Below are positions 36,577-45,373 of a stretch of DNA of 64,000 nt, one piece after another; within the stretch, counting starts at the first letter, position 1; each line of letters opens with the position of its first letter. The stretch is from positions 3,062,001-3,126,000 of the forward strand of contig NZ_AP022673.1 of assembly GCF_013374115.1 (NCBI RefSeq), given 5' to 3'. This stretch comes from Sphingomonas sp. HMP9 (lineage in GTDB: Bacteria > Pseudomonadota > Alphaproteobacteria > Sphingomonadales > Sphingomonadaceae). The notes under the pieces are model-generated. The model did no database searches. It was given only the letters and a program-made list of their open reading frames with translations, and was not told the DNA's origin. Both the position numbers and the translations under genes were made by a program.

Positions 36577-37510
36577 GAAGCAGTTTTCGGAAGATTGGAT
36601 CATCGGCATTCTGAAAGAAGGTGAGGCAGGCGCGGTGGTGACGCATCTGTGTCGTCGGAATGGGATGTCGAGCGCGACCTGTTACGGCTGGACGGCCCAG
36701 TTAGGCGGCTTGGAGGTATCCGATGCGAGCGGCAGCAGGCGCTCGAGGAGGAAAACACCTGGCCCAAGCGTCGGCGGGCCGACACGATGCTGGACAACGC
36801 AGCTCTGAAAGACCTGCTGTAAAAAAAGTGGTGACGCCTGCCGCAAAGCGGGAAGCAGTCGCGCATCTTCACACGGCGCTGCGGGTGATCGAGTGGCGGC
36901 GTTTGCTATCGTCGGAGTGGATCGCAAGAGCATGCGGTATCGCTCATGTCGGGGCGGGGGTGGCGCGCGCGGGCGCCCGCCCCGGTGCTGGCGCTGCCCA
37001 ACCAGCGCTGGAGCCTGGACTTCGTGCACGATCAGATGGTTACGGGCCGGTGGTTCCGCATCCTCAACGCCGTCGACGACGTGACGCGCGAATGCTTGCG
37101 GGCGGTGCTCGACACGTCGATCTCGGGCAAGCGGGTGGTGCGCGAGCTGGGCGACCTGGTCGCCGAGCGCGGCGCCCCCAGGATGATCGTCAGCGACAAT
37201 CCTGTCCTGAGCGAAGTCGAAGGGGGACCGAACTGACCTCGAACGCAGTGCTCGCATGGTCGGGTGATGCCGGCGTCGAGTGCACTATATCGCACCAGGC
37301 AAGCCTACGCAGAACGGGTTCGCCGAAAGCTTCAACTGTCGCATGCGCGACGAACTGCTCAACGATACGCTGTTCTTCACGGTCCGCCAGGCGCGCTCGA
37401 TCCTCGCGCGCTGGGTCGATGATTACAACACTGAGCGGCCGCACTCGTCGCTCGGCTACGTCATACCAGGAGCGGTCGCCGCCGAACTCGAAAAGCAACG
37501 AGCAGGCTAA
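36577..37510 (+). pseudogene. IS3-family transposase remnant (orfA plus orfB)
   Basis: An orfA part is readable from about 36577 (KQFSEDWIIGILKEGEAGAV, then CRRNGMSSATCYGW and LGGLEVSDA). The orfB integrase core follows in other frames: LPNQRWSLDFVHDQMV, RILNAVDDVTRECL, APRMIVSDN, then [20 protein letters not shown] and [15 protein letters not shown]. Parts between orfA and the core are missing, and a 23-base insertion at 37201-37223 breaks the frame after the second catalytic Asp. The element is dead. Confidence 0.82.
37201..37223. repeat. 23-base short repeat inserted in IS3 orfB
   Basis: CCTGTCCTGAGCGAAGTCGA plus AGG interrupts the codons for Asp-Asn and Gly-Thr-Glu-Leu of the DDE domain; removing exactly these bases restores the frame. 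A related string (TTCGTCCTGAG...) begins the repeat region at 54168, so it appears to be a copy of a short dispersed repeat. Confidence 0.65.
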
Positions 37511-37837
37511 AATCCGCCAATTGCTTCAATCGCGGTCCTGAGCAATAACAACGGTCGGACTCTGGTTGTCGCTGGATGAAAGGCGGGGGCGTCGGGCGTT
37601 ATTGAGTCACTCTATCATTATGTTGGTATAATAAAGCGATATAAATATAATATTTATAATGATAATAATGCTGTTTAGCTTCGTTACGCGGAAGTAATGA
37701 CGACTTGAGGGTGTATGGTGCCAAGGCAATTATCGGCGGATTTCACTCATGCGGTTTCTGAAGCGATTTTGGTGCATCCTGACTCGAGGCCACCGGTTCA
37801 CGCCGAGCTCTGTTAGACCGGGCATGGAGACGTGCGT
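37511..37837. other. Gap between IS3 and type VI remnants
   Basis: No gene is supported in this 327-base stretch. Bases 37615-37680 are strikingly A/T-rich for this genome (runs of ATAAATATAATA type). A 30-codon open stretch follows near 37711 without recognisable product. Confidence 0.45.
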
Positions 37838-38512
37838 TTAATGTCGCGTGCGAGGGTAGACATCGTGACGGTAAAGCATCGAGCTAGGTAACTTTTGCGA
37901 GCTATAGAGCATCCTCGGACCACGCCGGCTCGCGGAGATGCCCCAGTGTGCATCTTCCAGATAATCCCCTGCATGCTCGGCGGAGGTGACTGGTTCAAAC
38001 CGAGCGACACCGAGCATGGTATTAAGAGTCGCCTCTACTCTCGTGGGAGGCGCGTCCTGTACCCGAGCCGCCAACCCGCCGACGATCCGGTACCGGAAGG
38101 TGGCGGTGCGTCCCAGCCATGCGCCGCCATTGGGAAGGCGGCATCGTTCGTCGCGTGGGCTGACGGTGCGTCGGCGTCCCAGCCTTGCCAGGCCGGGGCG
38201 GCAGATGATGCCAGCGGACCGACGCGTTCCTCGGCCTGCCCGGTCAGGCGGGCGGCGATGACATAGCTGGCGATGTGTAACCGGTGGCCATCCGCGATAC
38301 GGTGCGGCGAAGCGAAGCGCTCGCCGGTCGCCGCAAGCATCGTGCCGTTCGTACTGCAGTCGGTCAGCACATAACCGCCATTGTCCAACCGGATCTCGAA
38401 ATGCCGCGACGAGATATAGCGGGTAGGATCGGGCAGGGCCCAGTCGCATGGGTTCGCCGGGCGACCCGTTGTCGAGGTGCCGCACGTCTTCGATGGCGAG
38501 AGTTAGCGTCAT
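37838..38512 (-). pseudogene. FHA-domain protein remnant (type VI secretion, TagH-like)
   Basis: The - strand begins MTLTLAIEDVRHLDNGSPGE. After a +1 shift near 38430 the typical FHA block follows: DWALPDPTRYISSRHFEIR, then DNGGYVLTDCSTNGTML. FHA domains bind phosphothreonine; this form, with the SSRHFEIR and STNGT pieces, is typical of TagH/ImpI in type VI clusters. A second shift near 38070 leads to a short C-terminal part. The frameshifts and missing C-terminal domain make it a remnant. The ATG overlaps the upstream remnant stop (ATGA). Confidence 0.7.
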
Positions 38513-38655
38513 CGACCGAGTACCGTCATGCCACGTTCGGCGATCCGCTCGCCAAGCACCAGCGCTGTCTCCAGCGCGGCCACGGGGTCGGTCGCCCGAC
38601 GCGTCGCCGCGTCGATCGCACTCATGGTATAGCGCGCCGGATCGGCCGCCGTCAC
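38509..38655 (-). pseudogene. 3' remnant of an unidentified gene upstream of FHA gene
   Basis: A - strand frame is open from about 38655 to a TGA at 38509 and reads TMSAIDAATRRATDPVAALE, then LVLGERIAERG. It overlaps the FHA start by four bases, which marks it as the end of a gene in the same former operon. Its 5' part is gone at the junction with tssG. No family could be assigned; a short standalone protein from the internal ATG is an alternative reading. Confidence 0.45.
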
Positions 38656-39677
38656 ACCATCTGGACTTCCTCGCGGCGGCTGCGGCGTCGCGGGAGCGGT
38701 TCGGATTGTTCCCGATCGTGCGGGGGGCGGAGGCGCGCGCGCCCGGCCTGCCGGGGGTCGGGCTGGCGCGCAGGCCGGATCAGAATATCACCGACCTGGT
38801 ACAGGTGCCGACGCTGGCCTTTCCGGACTCGACGCTGGACGAGGTGGAGGTCCGCAACGGCCGCGCGCGGATCGGTGGGTTCTGGTTCGGGTTGACCGGG
38901 CCGATGGGGCCGTTGCCCTCGCACATGACCGAGTTCGCGGTGTTCGAACGCCGCTATGCAAAGAAGCGCCCGTTCGGCCGCTGGCTCGATCCGCTGTCGG
39001 GACCGATGCTCCAGTTCTTCTTTCGCGCCTGGGCGGATTCGCAGCTGGCGGCGCAGGCCGACCGGCTCGACTACGATCGGTTTGCCGATCATGTTGCGCG
39101 ACTTACCGGTGCCACCGAAGGCGTATCGCCGAGCAGCTCCCGAGCAGCTCCCGGGCAGGCGCGCGTGCATTACGCCGCGCTGTTCGCCTCACGTCGCAGC
39201 GCCGGCGCGATCGAGGATGCGATGACTCACCTGCTGGGACAGCCCGTGACGATCCTGGAATATCAGTTACGCTGGTGGTCGATCGAGGCCGACAACCAGA
39301 CCCGGCTCGGGCGATCCTTTTCCGGGCTTGGCAACCAGGTCATGCTGGGCGGCCGGGCCAAGGTTACGTGGGATGCGTCCCGCGTCGTAATCCGCGCGCG
39401 CGCTCGTGCCGATTACGACGCCCTGTTGCCCTCCGGGCCACGGTTTCGCATTTTGTCCGAGGCGCTGGATGCGTTCGCGCCCAGTCACCTCGAATGGGAC
39501 GTCGCGCTCGAGGTGGCGGGCAAGCACGCCCGGCCCGCGCGGCTCGATGGCTCCACCCGGCTCGGCTGGACCGGCTGGATCGGCCAGACCGGTGACGATG
39601 CGGTGCGCGGGGACGCGCATTTGCGACGATCAACCATGGTCCGTCCGATGACGGATCCGATGTTGAGAAAGGTTTGA
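38651..39677 (+). pseudogene. tssG: Type VI secretion baseplate protein TssG, 5'-truncated
   Basis: About 342 residues of TssG (ImpH/VasB), which joins the T6SS baseplate wedge with TssF and TssK. The hallmark FGLTGPMGPLPSHMTEFAVF is intact, with VPTLAFPDSTL before it and FFRAWADSQLAAQADRLDYD after it. The C-terminal half carries YQLRWWSIEADNQTRLGR. The N-terminus has lost its start: upstream the frame runs antisense through the FHA remnant with no ribosome site. No other core type VI gene is in the window, so this is a scar of a deleted cluster. Confidence 0.78.
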
Positions 39678-39678
39678 T

Positions 39679-40591
39679 ATGGCGATTGTGGCTCCAATTG
39701 GTCCCCGGTGGCCTAACCGTGCCGCCGACGTGCGGACCATTCAGATGTTACTGAATCGTACCGGATCGTCGGGATCGACTCCGTTGAAGGTCGATGGCGT
39801 ATTCGGTCCTCGAACCGCCGATGCGATCACGCGCTACCAGACCCAGTCCCTGCGGCTCCGCAAGGCCGGACGGGGTCGTCGATCCGAACGGCCCGACGCT
39901 GAACAAGCTCGGCCGCGATCATCGGGGCAACACGACGCCGACCCGCCCCGTGCCACACCAGCCAGCACGTGCACCGGCGCCAGCTGCGCCGTCCCGGACT
40001 GCCCCGGCGACAGCGCCGCAAGGCATTGGCCCGGGAGGGCTCAGCGAGGCGACCTATGTCGACATGGCCGCCCGGCTCCAGTGCGAGACCGCGGCGATCA
40101 AGGCCGTGGTCGAAACCGAAGTCGCGATCCGCGGCGCTTTCGATGGCGATGGCCGACCGACGATCCTCTACGAGCGCCACAAGTTCAGCAAGCATACCGG
40201 CGGGCGGTACGACGTCCCGCATCCCGATCTCTCCAACCCGGTCGGTGGCGGCTATGGTAGATTTTCGGAGCAATATCCCAAACTCGAGCGCGCGATGAAG
40301 CTCAATAGCAGTGCGGCGCTGAAGTCGGCGAGTTGGGGCGCGTTCCAGATCCTTGGCGAGAACCATGTCCAGGCAGGTCATGCCACCGTCGAGGCATTCG
40401 TCGCGGCAATGAAGAGCGGCATCCTCGCGCAGGCGGAAGCGTTCGTCGCTTTCGTGCTCGCGAACCGGACATTGCTGACCGCGCTGCGGGCGCGGAACTG
40501 GTCCACGTTCGCCCGGATCTACAATGGTCCGGCCTACAAGAAATTCGCTTACGACGACAAGATGCGCAGCAGTTACCTGAAATACGCTTGA
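39679..40591 (+). pseudogene. Peptidoglycan-binding muramidase, frameshifted (candidate T6SS effector)
   Basis: The ATG is one base after the tssG stop. Residues 1-60 form a PG-binding domain (ADVRTIQMLLNRTG, VDGVFGPRTADAITRYQ). Near 39850 the frame shifts; the rest is open to 40591 and consists of a Pro/Ala linker followed by an N-acetylmuramidase domain (DUF3380, PF11860 type): VVETEVAIRGAFDGDG with a candidate catalytic Glu, ILYERHKFSKHT, SWGAFQILGENHVQAG and IYNGPAYKKFAYD. It would cut glycan strands. Fused to the tssG operon and followed by lipoproteins, it looks like an antibacterial effector. One base change repairs the frame, so sequencing error cannot be excluded. Confidence 0.72.
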
Positions 40592-40601
40592 GGAAGATAC
40601 T

Positions 40602-41261
40602 ATGACATTCGATCCCAAATGGCTGTTGCTCGGCGCGGCGTCGCTGGTTCTCGCCTGCTCTCCCGAGGCTGGTACCGCCTTGAACAATTCGACCAACGCC
40701 GTCGCCACACCCGCAGCGGAGCCCAGCGAGACGATCGCGCCCGAGCCGAAGGCGCCTGCCGCGCCCGCATCAGCGGGCAAGATTTCTCTGGCTGGTAGCG
40801 CCGACGCGGGTGCCATTTCGCAGACCAAGACGGCCGCCGCCGGTAAGCAGATGACCAAGGTGCAGGTCACGTCAGCGCAGTCGTTCGGGCTAACCGTGGA
40901 CGGGCAGCGGGTCGCACCGGTCGTCACCGGCGAGGCAACGCTGCCCAACGGTACCCCCGGATGCTTCGCCGCGATCGTCCAGGACGGCAAGGTCTCGCTG
41001 GTCCCGACGATCGGTCAGGACGAGTACGAAGCGGAATCATGCGACAAGCCAACCGCGGTCGGCATCTTATCGTCGTCGGGCGACGTGGTTCGCATCGGCG
41101 CGGTATTCGGCGCCTTTTCGCCGAATGAGACTGTCAGCGAGCCGATCGTCCTGACCTGGGCCCGCTCCGCCGGCGCCCTTTCGATCGATGCAGCCGGCTC
41201 CAGCAAGGCCTCGCAAGCCAGCGCACAAACGATCGCGGCCATGCGACGCGCGGTGCAATAA
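40602..41261 (+). CDS. Lipoprotein, candidate immunity protein A
   Basis: A 219-residue lipoprotein with a good ribosome site (GAGGAAG) before the ATG. The signal ends in LASLVLAC-type lipobox LVLAC at residues 16-20. A Pro/Ala/Glu-rich linker runs to about residue 58, then a compact domain: KISLAGSADAGA, KQMTKVQVTSAQSFGLTVDG, PGCFAAIVQDGKVSLVPTIG and YEAESCDKPTAVGIL. Two cysteines are conserved with the next gene. It starts ten bases after the muramidase, would be periplasmic, and so could protect the cell wall. No known family was recognised. Confidence 0.7.
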   Translation: MTFDPKWLLLGAASLVLACSPEAGTALNNSTNAVATPAAEPSETIAPEPKAPAAPASAGKISLAGSADAGAISQTKTAAAGKQMTKVQVTSAQSFGLTVDGQRVAPVVTGEATLPNGTPGCFAAIVQDGKVSLVPTIGQDEYEAESCDKPTAVGILSSSGDVVRIGAVFGAFSPNETVSEPIVLTWARSAGALSIDAAGSSKASQASAQTIAAMRRAVQ

Positions 41262-41305
41262 CGTAGCTTCGGGGCGGATGATCAGGCGAACGTTCGAGTC
41301 ATTGA

Positions 41306-42132
41306 ATGATGGAAGGATGCGCGCAAACTGCCAACAGCGCTCCCATGCGGGATAGGGCATTTGTCTTGCGCAGATCTGTGGCGTCCATGTTCGCTTGCAC
41401 GATAGCGGCATGCAGCGCCGAGCCGAGCGTGGCCACCGGCAACGCTGTCGGGGCGACCCAAGCCCCCTCAGTCGTAGCGTCGGTATCTGCACCTGCACCT
41501 GCGGTTCTGCCTGCCCGACAAGGTTTGAAGCTGGCCGGGCAGGCGGATGGCACAGCGGTCGCAGCGACGCTTGCCGAGGCACGGCGTCAGAAAATGACGG
41601 ATGTCGAGATACCCAAGGATCAGTCGTTCCGCGTGGTCGATGGTGCGCGGCAGGTCGCAACCGTCCTGACCGGCACGGGCGATATGCCGGATGCCATCTC
41701 TGCCGGCTGCCTCATCGCAATCTATCAGGGGGATGACGTCGAACTGATCCCGACACTGGGATATGGCACTTACGAATCGGAAACATGCGGAAGGCCGTTG
41801 GCGGTCGGCATCGTATCGAGCGAGCCCGTCCGTTTCGGGATCGTCTTGCGCGGCTATTCGCGCTCGGCAGCGAATTTGCCGCGATCGTCGGGGTTGGCCT
41901 GTTCGACGCCGGCCAGACGCGTTTCGCGAGTGGCGAGCTGACGTCGCGGCTGGAGGGCACCGCACGCGTCCTAGTCGTGCGCGGCGTGATTGACACGACG
42001 CCGTCGCTCGGGCCGACGTTCAGCATCGCGGCAATCGGCCAGATGCAATGGGCAAATGATCCGTTGCCGAACTATGAGGAGTTCGCGCTCGGCTGCTTCA
42101 AGAGCGGGCGGCGCAATAGGTCGAGATGCTGA
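41306..42132 (+). pseudogene. Lipoprotein paralogue, candidate immunity protein B, frameshifted
   Basis: A paralogue of the preceding lipoprotein. From the ATG at 41345 the signal ends in the lipobox TIAAC. The shared domain reads GLKLAGQADGTAVA, KMTDVEIPKDQSFRVVDGAR, SAGCLIAIYQGDDVELIPTL and YESETCGRPLAVGIVS, matching copy A block by block including both Cys. Near 41870 the frame shifts; the continuing frame (FAAIVGVGLFDAGQTRF, then LVVRGVIDTTPSLGPTF) extends to 42132 beyond the length of copy A. If the shift is real, the product is cut to about 200 residues. Confidence 0.62.
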
Positions 42133-42178
42133 CCAGGACCGATAAATATCGGTGGTTCGAACATGTCGCCCGCTATCG

Positions 42179-42739
42179 CTATAGTTCGCGAACCAGACGC
42201 ATCGCGACGGCGATCCAGGCGGTGTCTGCGATCGTCAGCGACTGCGTACCTGAGCCCGGCGGCAGGACGGTAACGCCGCCGTCGTAGGCGGTCAGTCGTC
42301 CGAACGCGAACCGTCCTGCCGGTTGCGGGACTAGAACGTCGCGGTTGAGCGCTGTTTTGAAATCGGTGGGGGTCAATGTTAATGCCCAGATGACGTCGCC
42401 GGCGCGGTAGTCGCCCGTGCCGTTTGTGACGGTGATTGCGATCTGGCCCGGTGCGACCTGGGGCGGGAGTGCCGTCGTGGTTCGTCGCGGGGCATGCGCG
42501 CCGCGGCCGTCCAGGATCGCCGCGACGGGCAGGTCGGCACGATCCGGCAAGGTCACGAGGTCGCTCGCCGCGACGCCCAGCGCAGCGGCGATCCGGTTGA
42601 GCCAGCCGACCGACACGGTCCGCGTGCCGGTCTCCAGCCGCCCGATCGTCTGCGCCGTGGTCGGCGGATCGCAGCGTCGGGCGACCTCCTCCAGCGTCAG
42701 CCCCTTGGCGCGCCGGACTTCGCGAATAGCGGTGATCAT
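42179..42739 (-). CDS. XRE-family transcriptional regulator
   Basis: A 186-residue DNA-binding protein. Residues 1-60 form a helix-turn-helix of Cro/CI type (IREVRRAKGLTLEEVARR, TIGRLETGTRTVSVGWLNR, IAAALGVAASDL). The C-terminal half, AIDG-type strands with DVLVPQPAGRFAFGRL, resembles the beta-rich part of S24-like regulators, but no Ser/Lys protease pair is evident. It is divergent from the DUF6456-like gene and may regulate it. Confidence 0.78.
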   Translation of the reverse strand: MITAIREVRRAKGLTLEEVARRCDPPTTAQTIGRLETGTRTVSVGWLNRIAAALGVAASDLVTLPDRADLPVAAILDGRGAHAPRRTTTALPPQVAPGQIAITVTNGTGDYRAGDVIWALTLTPTDFKTALNRDVLVPQPAGRFAFGRLTAYDGGVTVLPPGSGTQSLTIADTAWIAVAMRLVREL

Positions 42740-42824
42740 CGAACAGCTCCAAACCAGATGGGTTATTCTCCTGTCCTACAACCGTGCGGATATGGCAACC
42801 GTCATCCACAATGGGAGATGGCAC

Positions 42825-43289
42825 ATGCGCGACCTGGTAGAGCGATCAATCGATTCGGAGGGTGTTCCACAACCGGCCGGCACGCGTCGCGGTCGCACCG
42901 TGACGGTAAACCTCGCCGAGTCGCCGCTCGGCTGGCTGCGGTCGCGTGCGTTGATCGACGCGGCGCAGTTCCAGGCAGGGGAGCGGCTCCGGGCAGACTA
43001 TGAACGCGCGTCGATCGCGCCGAGCGTGACGATGCGCTGGGTGGAGCGCGTCGATGGAGGGGGGCATGACGCGCTCGATCCGGCATCGGCGCAGATCGCG
43101 GCGAAGCGTCGGTTCGACGCGGCGCTGGCGGCGGCGGGGCCGGGGCTGGCGGATATCCTGTGGCGCGTCGTGTGCGCAGGCGAGGGGCTGCCGGTGGCGG
43201 AGAAGGCGTTGCAGTGGCCGGCGCGGGCAGGGCGGCTGGTCCTGACGCTCGCGCTCGACCGGCTCGCGACGCATTATCGGATGGGTTAG
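42825..43289 (+). CDS. DUF6456-like conserved protein
   Basis: A 154-residue protein. The first part has RGRTVTVNLAESPLGWLRSR and FQAGERLRADYERA. The C-terminal part, AAGPGLADILWRVVCAGEGL then LVLTLALDRLATHYR, is the conserved DUF6456 block common in alphaproteobacteria and often linked to helix-turn-helix proteins. ATG at 42825 has GGGAG upstream; ATG at 42792 would add eleven residues. Function is unknown, probably DNA-related. Confidence 0.75.
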   Translation: MRDLVERSIDSEGVPQPAGTRRGRTVTVNLAESPLGWLRSRALIDAAQFQAGERLRADYERASIAPSVTMRWVERVDGGGHDALDPASAQIAAKRRFDAALAAAGPGLADILWRVVCAGEGLPVAEKALQWPARAGRLVLTLALDRLATHYRMG

Positions 43290-43319
43290 GCGCTCGCATT
43301 GGTGCGCGGGCGTGACTAG

Positions 43320-44267
43320 ATGACGGGCATGCGCTTCGATCTCCTAAAATGCCACGGCTCGGGTAACGACTTTCCGCTGATCGACGCGCGTGCGTCGACG
43401 CTTGGCGATGCGGCCTGGGCGGCCGTCGCGCGGGCATTGGCGGATCGGGATGGGCCGGTTGGTGGCGACGGGCTGTTGCTGCTGACGGCCGGCGACCAGA
43501 CCCATGCGTTCGGCATGAGAATGTTCAATTCGGATGGCAGCGAGTCGGAGACGTGCCTCAACGGGTTGCGCTGCGTCGCGCGCGCCGGGTTCGCGGCGAC
43601 GGGCTCGGAGTCCGCGATGGCGCTGCTGAAGACGAGCGACGCGGCCGTGGAGCGTGACGGCGATATTGCCGAGGGCGTGTTCACCGTGCGCGAGATCGCC
43701 GGCCCCGCGTCGCTGGATGTCGCGGCGTGGCCGATGGCCGTCGGGACCGATCGCATCGTCGATACGCCGATCGCAGGCTTGCCGACGGACCGCGCCTTCA
43801 CCGCGGTCGCAATGCCGAACCCGCATCTCGTGACGTTCGTCGAGGCCATCGACGAGGCCGAGCTGGTTCGCGTTGGTGAGGTGTGCGAGGCCGCGCCGGA
43901 TTGGCTGCCCAACCGCGCCAATGTCAGCTTCGTCGAGGTCCGCGGCGCCGACCTGTTCGTGCGCACTTTCGAACGCGGTGTCGGGCTGACCGACAGTTGC
44001 GGCAGCGCGATGGCGGCGTCGACCTATGCCGCATGCCTGACCGGCCGGATTGCGTACGACACGCCGACCACGGTCTTCAACAAGGGCGGACTCATCCGAG
44101 CCGAGGCGAGCGAGACCGCGATGGTCACGCTGTCGGGTAATGCGACGTTCGAATGGCGTGGGTCGATCGACGTCGATCTCGCGACGGCGACGGCAAGCCG
44201 CCTGACCGTGACGCAGCGGCATGACGATGAAATCGCGGCTTGGGACAGACTAATCGCAACGATCTGA
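43320..44267 (+). CDS. dapF: Diaminopimelate epimerase-family protein
   Basis: A 315-residue isomerase of the DapF fold, expected to convert LL- to meso-diaminopimelate for lysine and peptidoglycan synthesis. LLKCHGSGNDFPLID opens the protein. The two catalytic cysteines are C79 in SDGSESETCLNGLRC and C227 in GVGLTDSCGSAM. The usual CGNG after the first Cys is CLNG here and the second CGTG is CGSA, so the active site differs from standard DapF and another amino-acid substrate is possible. ATG at 43329 is an alternative start. Confidence 0.75.
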   Translation: MTGMRFDLLKCHGSGNDFPLIDARASTLGDAAWAAVARALADRDGPVGGDGLLLLTAGDQTHAFGMRMFNSDGSESETCLNGLRCVARAGFAATGSESAMALLKTSDAAVERDGDIAEGVFTVREIAGPASLDVAAWPMAVGTDRIVDTPIAGLPTDRAFTAVAMPNPHLVTFVEAIDEAELVRVGEVCEAAPDWLPNRANVSFVEVRGADLFVRTFERGVGLTDSCGSAMAASTYAACLTGRIAYDTPTTVFNKGGLIRAEASETAMVTLSGNATFEWRGSIDVDLATATASRLTVTQRHDDEIAAWDRLIATI

Positions 44268-44351
44268 AACACGGCTGCATCATTCTCCCGATCCGGCCGT
44301 ATCTTTCCGTAGAAGCGTCGGACGACCGGCGCAGTGCAGGAGAGAGCTGTC

Positions 44352-44906
44352 ATGAATCACGTGTTTCGTACCGCGATCGTCGCCGCCGCCGTTGCCGTCA
44401 GCGGCAGCGCCATCGTCGCCGCCCAGACCAATCCGATGGTCGGCGGCGCCGCGATGTATCCGACCAAGACGATCGTCGAGAACGCCGTCAATTCGAAGGA
44501 GCACACGACGCTGGTCGCCGCGGTCAAGGCCGCCGGCCTGGTCGAGACGCTGTCGGGTCCCGGTCCGTTCACCGTGTTCGCGCCGACGAACGCCGCGTTC
44601 AAGAAGCTGCCCGCCGGCACCGTCGACACGTTGCTCAAGCCCGAGAACAAGGCGCAGCTCGCCGGCGTCCTGACCTATCACGTCGTTCCGGGCACGATCA
44701 CCGCCGCCGACATCGCCGCCAAGGCAAAGGCGAACGGCGGCACCGCGACCTACACGACCGTGCAGGGCGAGCCGCTGATGTTCAAGAAGGTCGGTACCGG
44801 CTGGGGCATCATGGACGGCAAGGGCCACAAGGGCCGCATCACGATCGCTAACGTCATGCAGTCGAACGGTGTGATCCACGTCGTCGATACGGTGATGCTG
44901 CCGTAA
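44352..44906 (+). CDS. Secreted fasciclin (FAS1) domain protein
   Basis: A 184-residue exported protein. ATG at 44352 follows AGGAGAG. A signal peptide (about residues 1-24, ending AIVAAQ) precedes one FAS1 domain with TIVENAVNSKEHTTLVAAVK, the conserved GPFTVFAPTNAAFKKLP, LAGVLTYHVVPGTITA and the end ANVMQSNGVIHVVDTVMLP. FAS1 domains act in adhesion or cell-surface contacts. It is a single gene without operon partners; its last 41 bases are repeated downstream. Confidence 0.9.
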   Translation: MNHVFRTAIVAAAVAVSGSAIVAAQTNPMVGGAAMYPTKTIVENAVNSKEHTTLVAAVKAAGLVETLSGPGPFTVFAPTNAAFKKLPAGTVDTLLKPENKAQLAGVLTYHVVPGTITAADIAAKAKANGGTATYTTVQGEPLMFKKVGTGWGIMDGKGHKGRITIANVMQSNGVIHVVDTVMLP

Positions 44907-44966
44907 TCGCGCGACGGTATGCGAGATAACTGCCTCGCTTCCCGTACCCCTGCGAGGTGGTTTTCG

Positions 44967-44998
44967 TCGGGCCCGTTGCCGGAAGGTGGCGGGCCCGA
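44967..44998 (+). terminator. Stem-loop after fasciclin gene
   Basis: TCGGGCCCG and CGGGCCCGA pair perfectly around a 14-base loop, 60 bases after the stop. It lacks a strong T-run (GATTGCGTTT follows), so termination is plausible but not certain. A weakened copy lies at 45267-45298. Confidence 0.45.
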
Positions 44999-45027
44999 TT
45001 GCGTTTGGGCGCCGGGCGTGTCGTCTC

Positions 45028-45115
45028 GGTTTCCGTCCTGCTGACGAACGTCAGGACCCAGAGCCATAAAGGGTAGCGTTCGTTACCCTGGATCCTGACT
45101 TTCGTCAGGATGACG
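45028..45115. repeat. Intergenic inverted repeat, family 1, copy a
   Basis: Outer arms GACGAACGTCAGGACC and GGATCCTGACTTTCGTCAGG enclose a short variable middle. The same design occurs at 47565-47647, 48646-48727 and 61016-61097. The transcript could form a long hairpin. Confidence 0.7.
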
Positions 45116-45373
45116 GAAGAGGGACGACGGACGAGGGATGACGGAAGAGGGACGACGGACGACGAACGGTGTGATCCACGTCGTTGATACGGTGATGCTG
45201 CCGTAATCGCGACTTCACGCGAGATAGCTGCCTCGCTTTTCCCCCACCCCCGCCAGGTGGTTTTCGTCGGGCCCGTTGCCGGAAGGTGGCGGGCTCCATT
45301 GCGTTTGGGCGCCGGGCATCGTTGCCATGCCTGTCATCTCAGCGCTCGTCATCCTGACGAACGTCGGGATGAC

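Larger units (their letters stand above)
44863..45317. repeat. Direct repeat: fasciclin 3' end and downstream copied 300 bases on
   Basis: Bases 44863-45017 recur at 45163-45317 with a constant 300-base offset and roughly ten to twenty percent differences. Each copy contains the last codons of the fasciclin gene, its stop and a GGGCCCG stem-loop. The copied coding end is non-functional. Confidence 0.85.
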
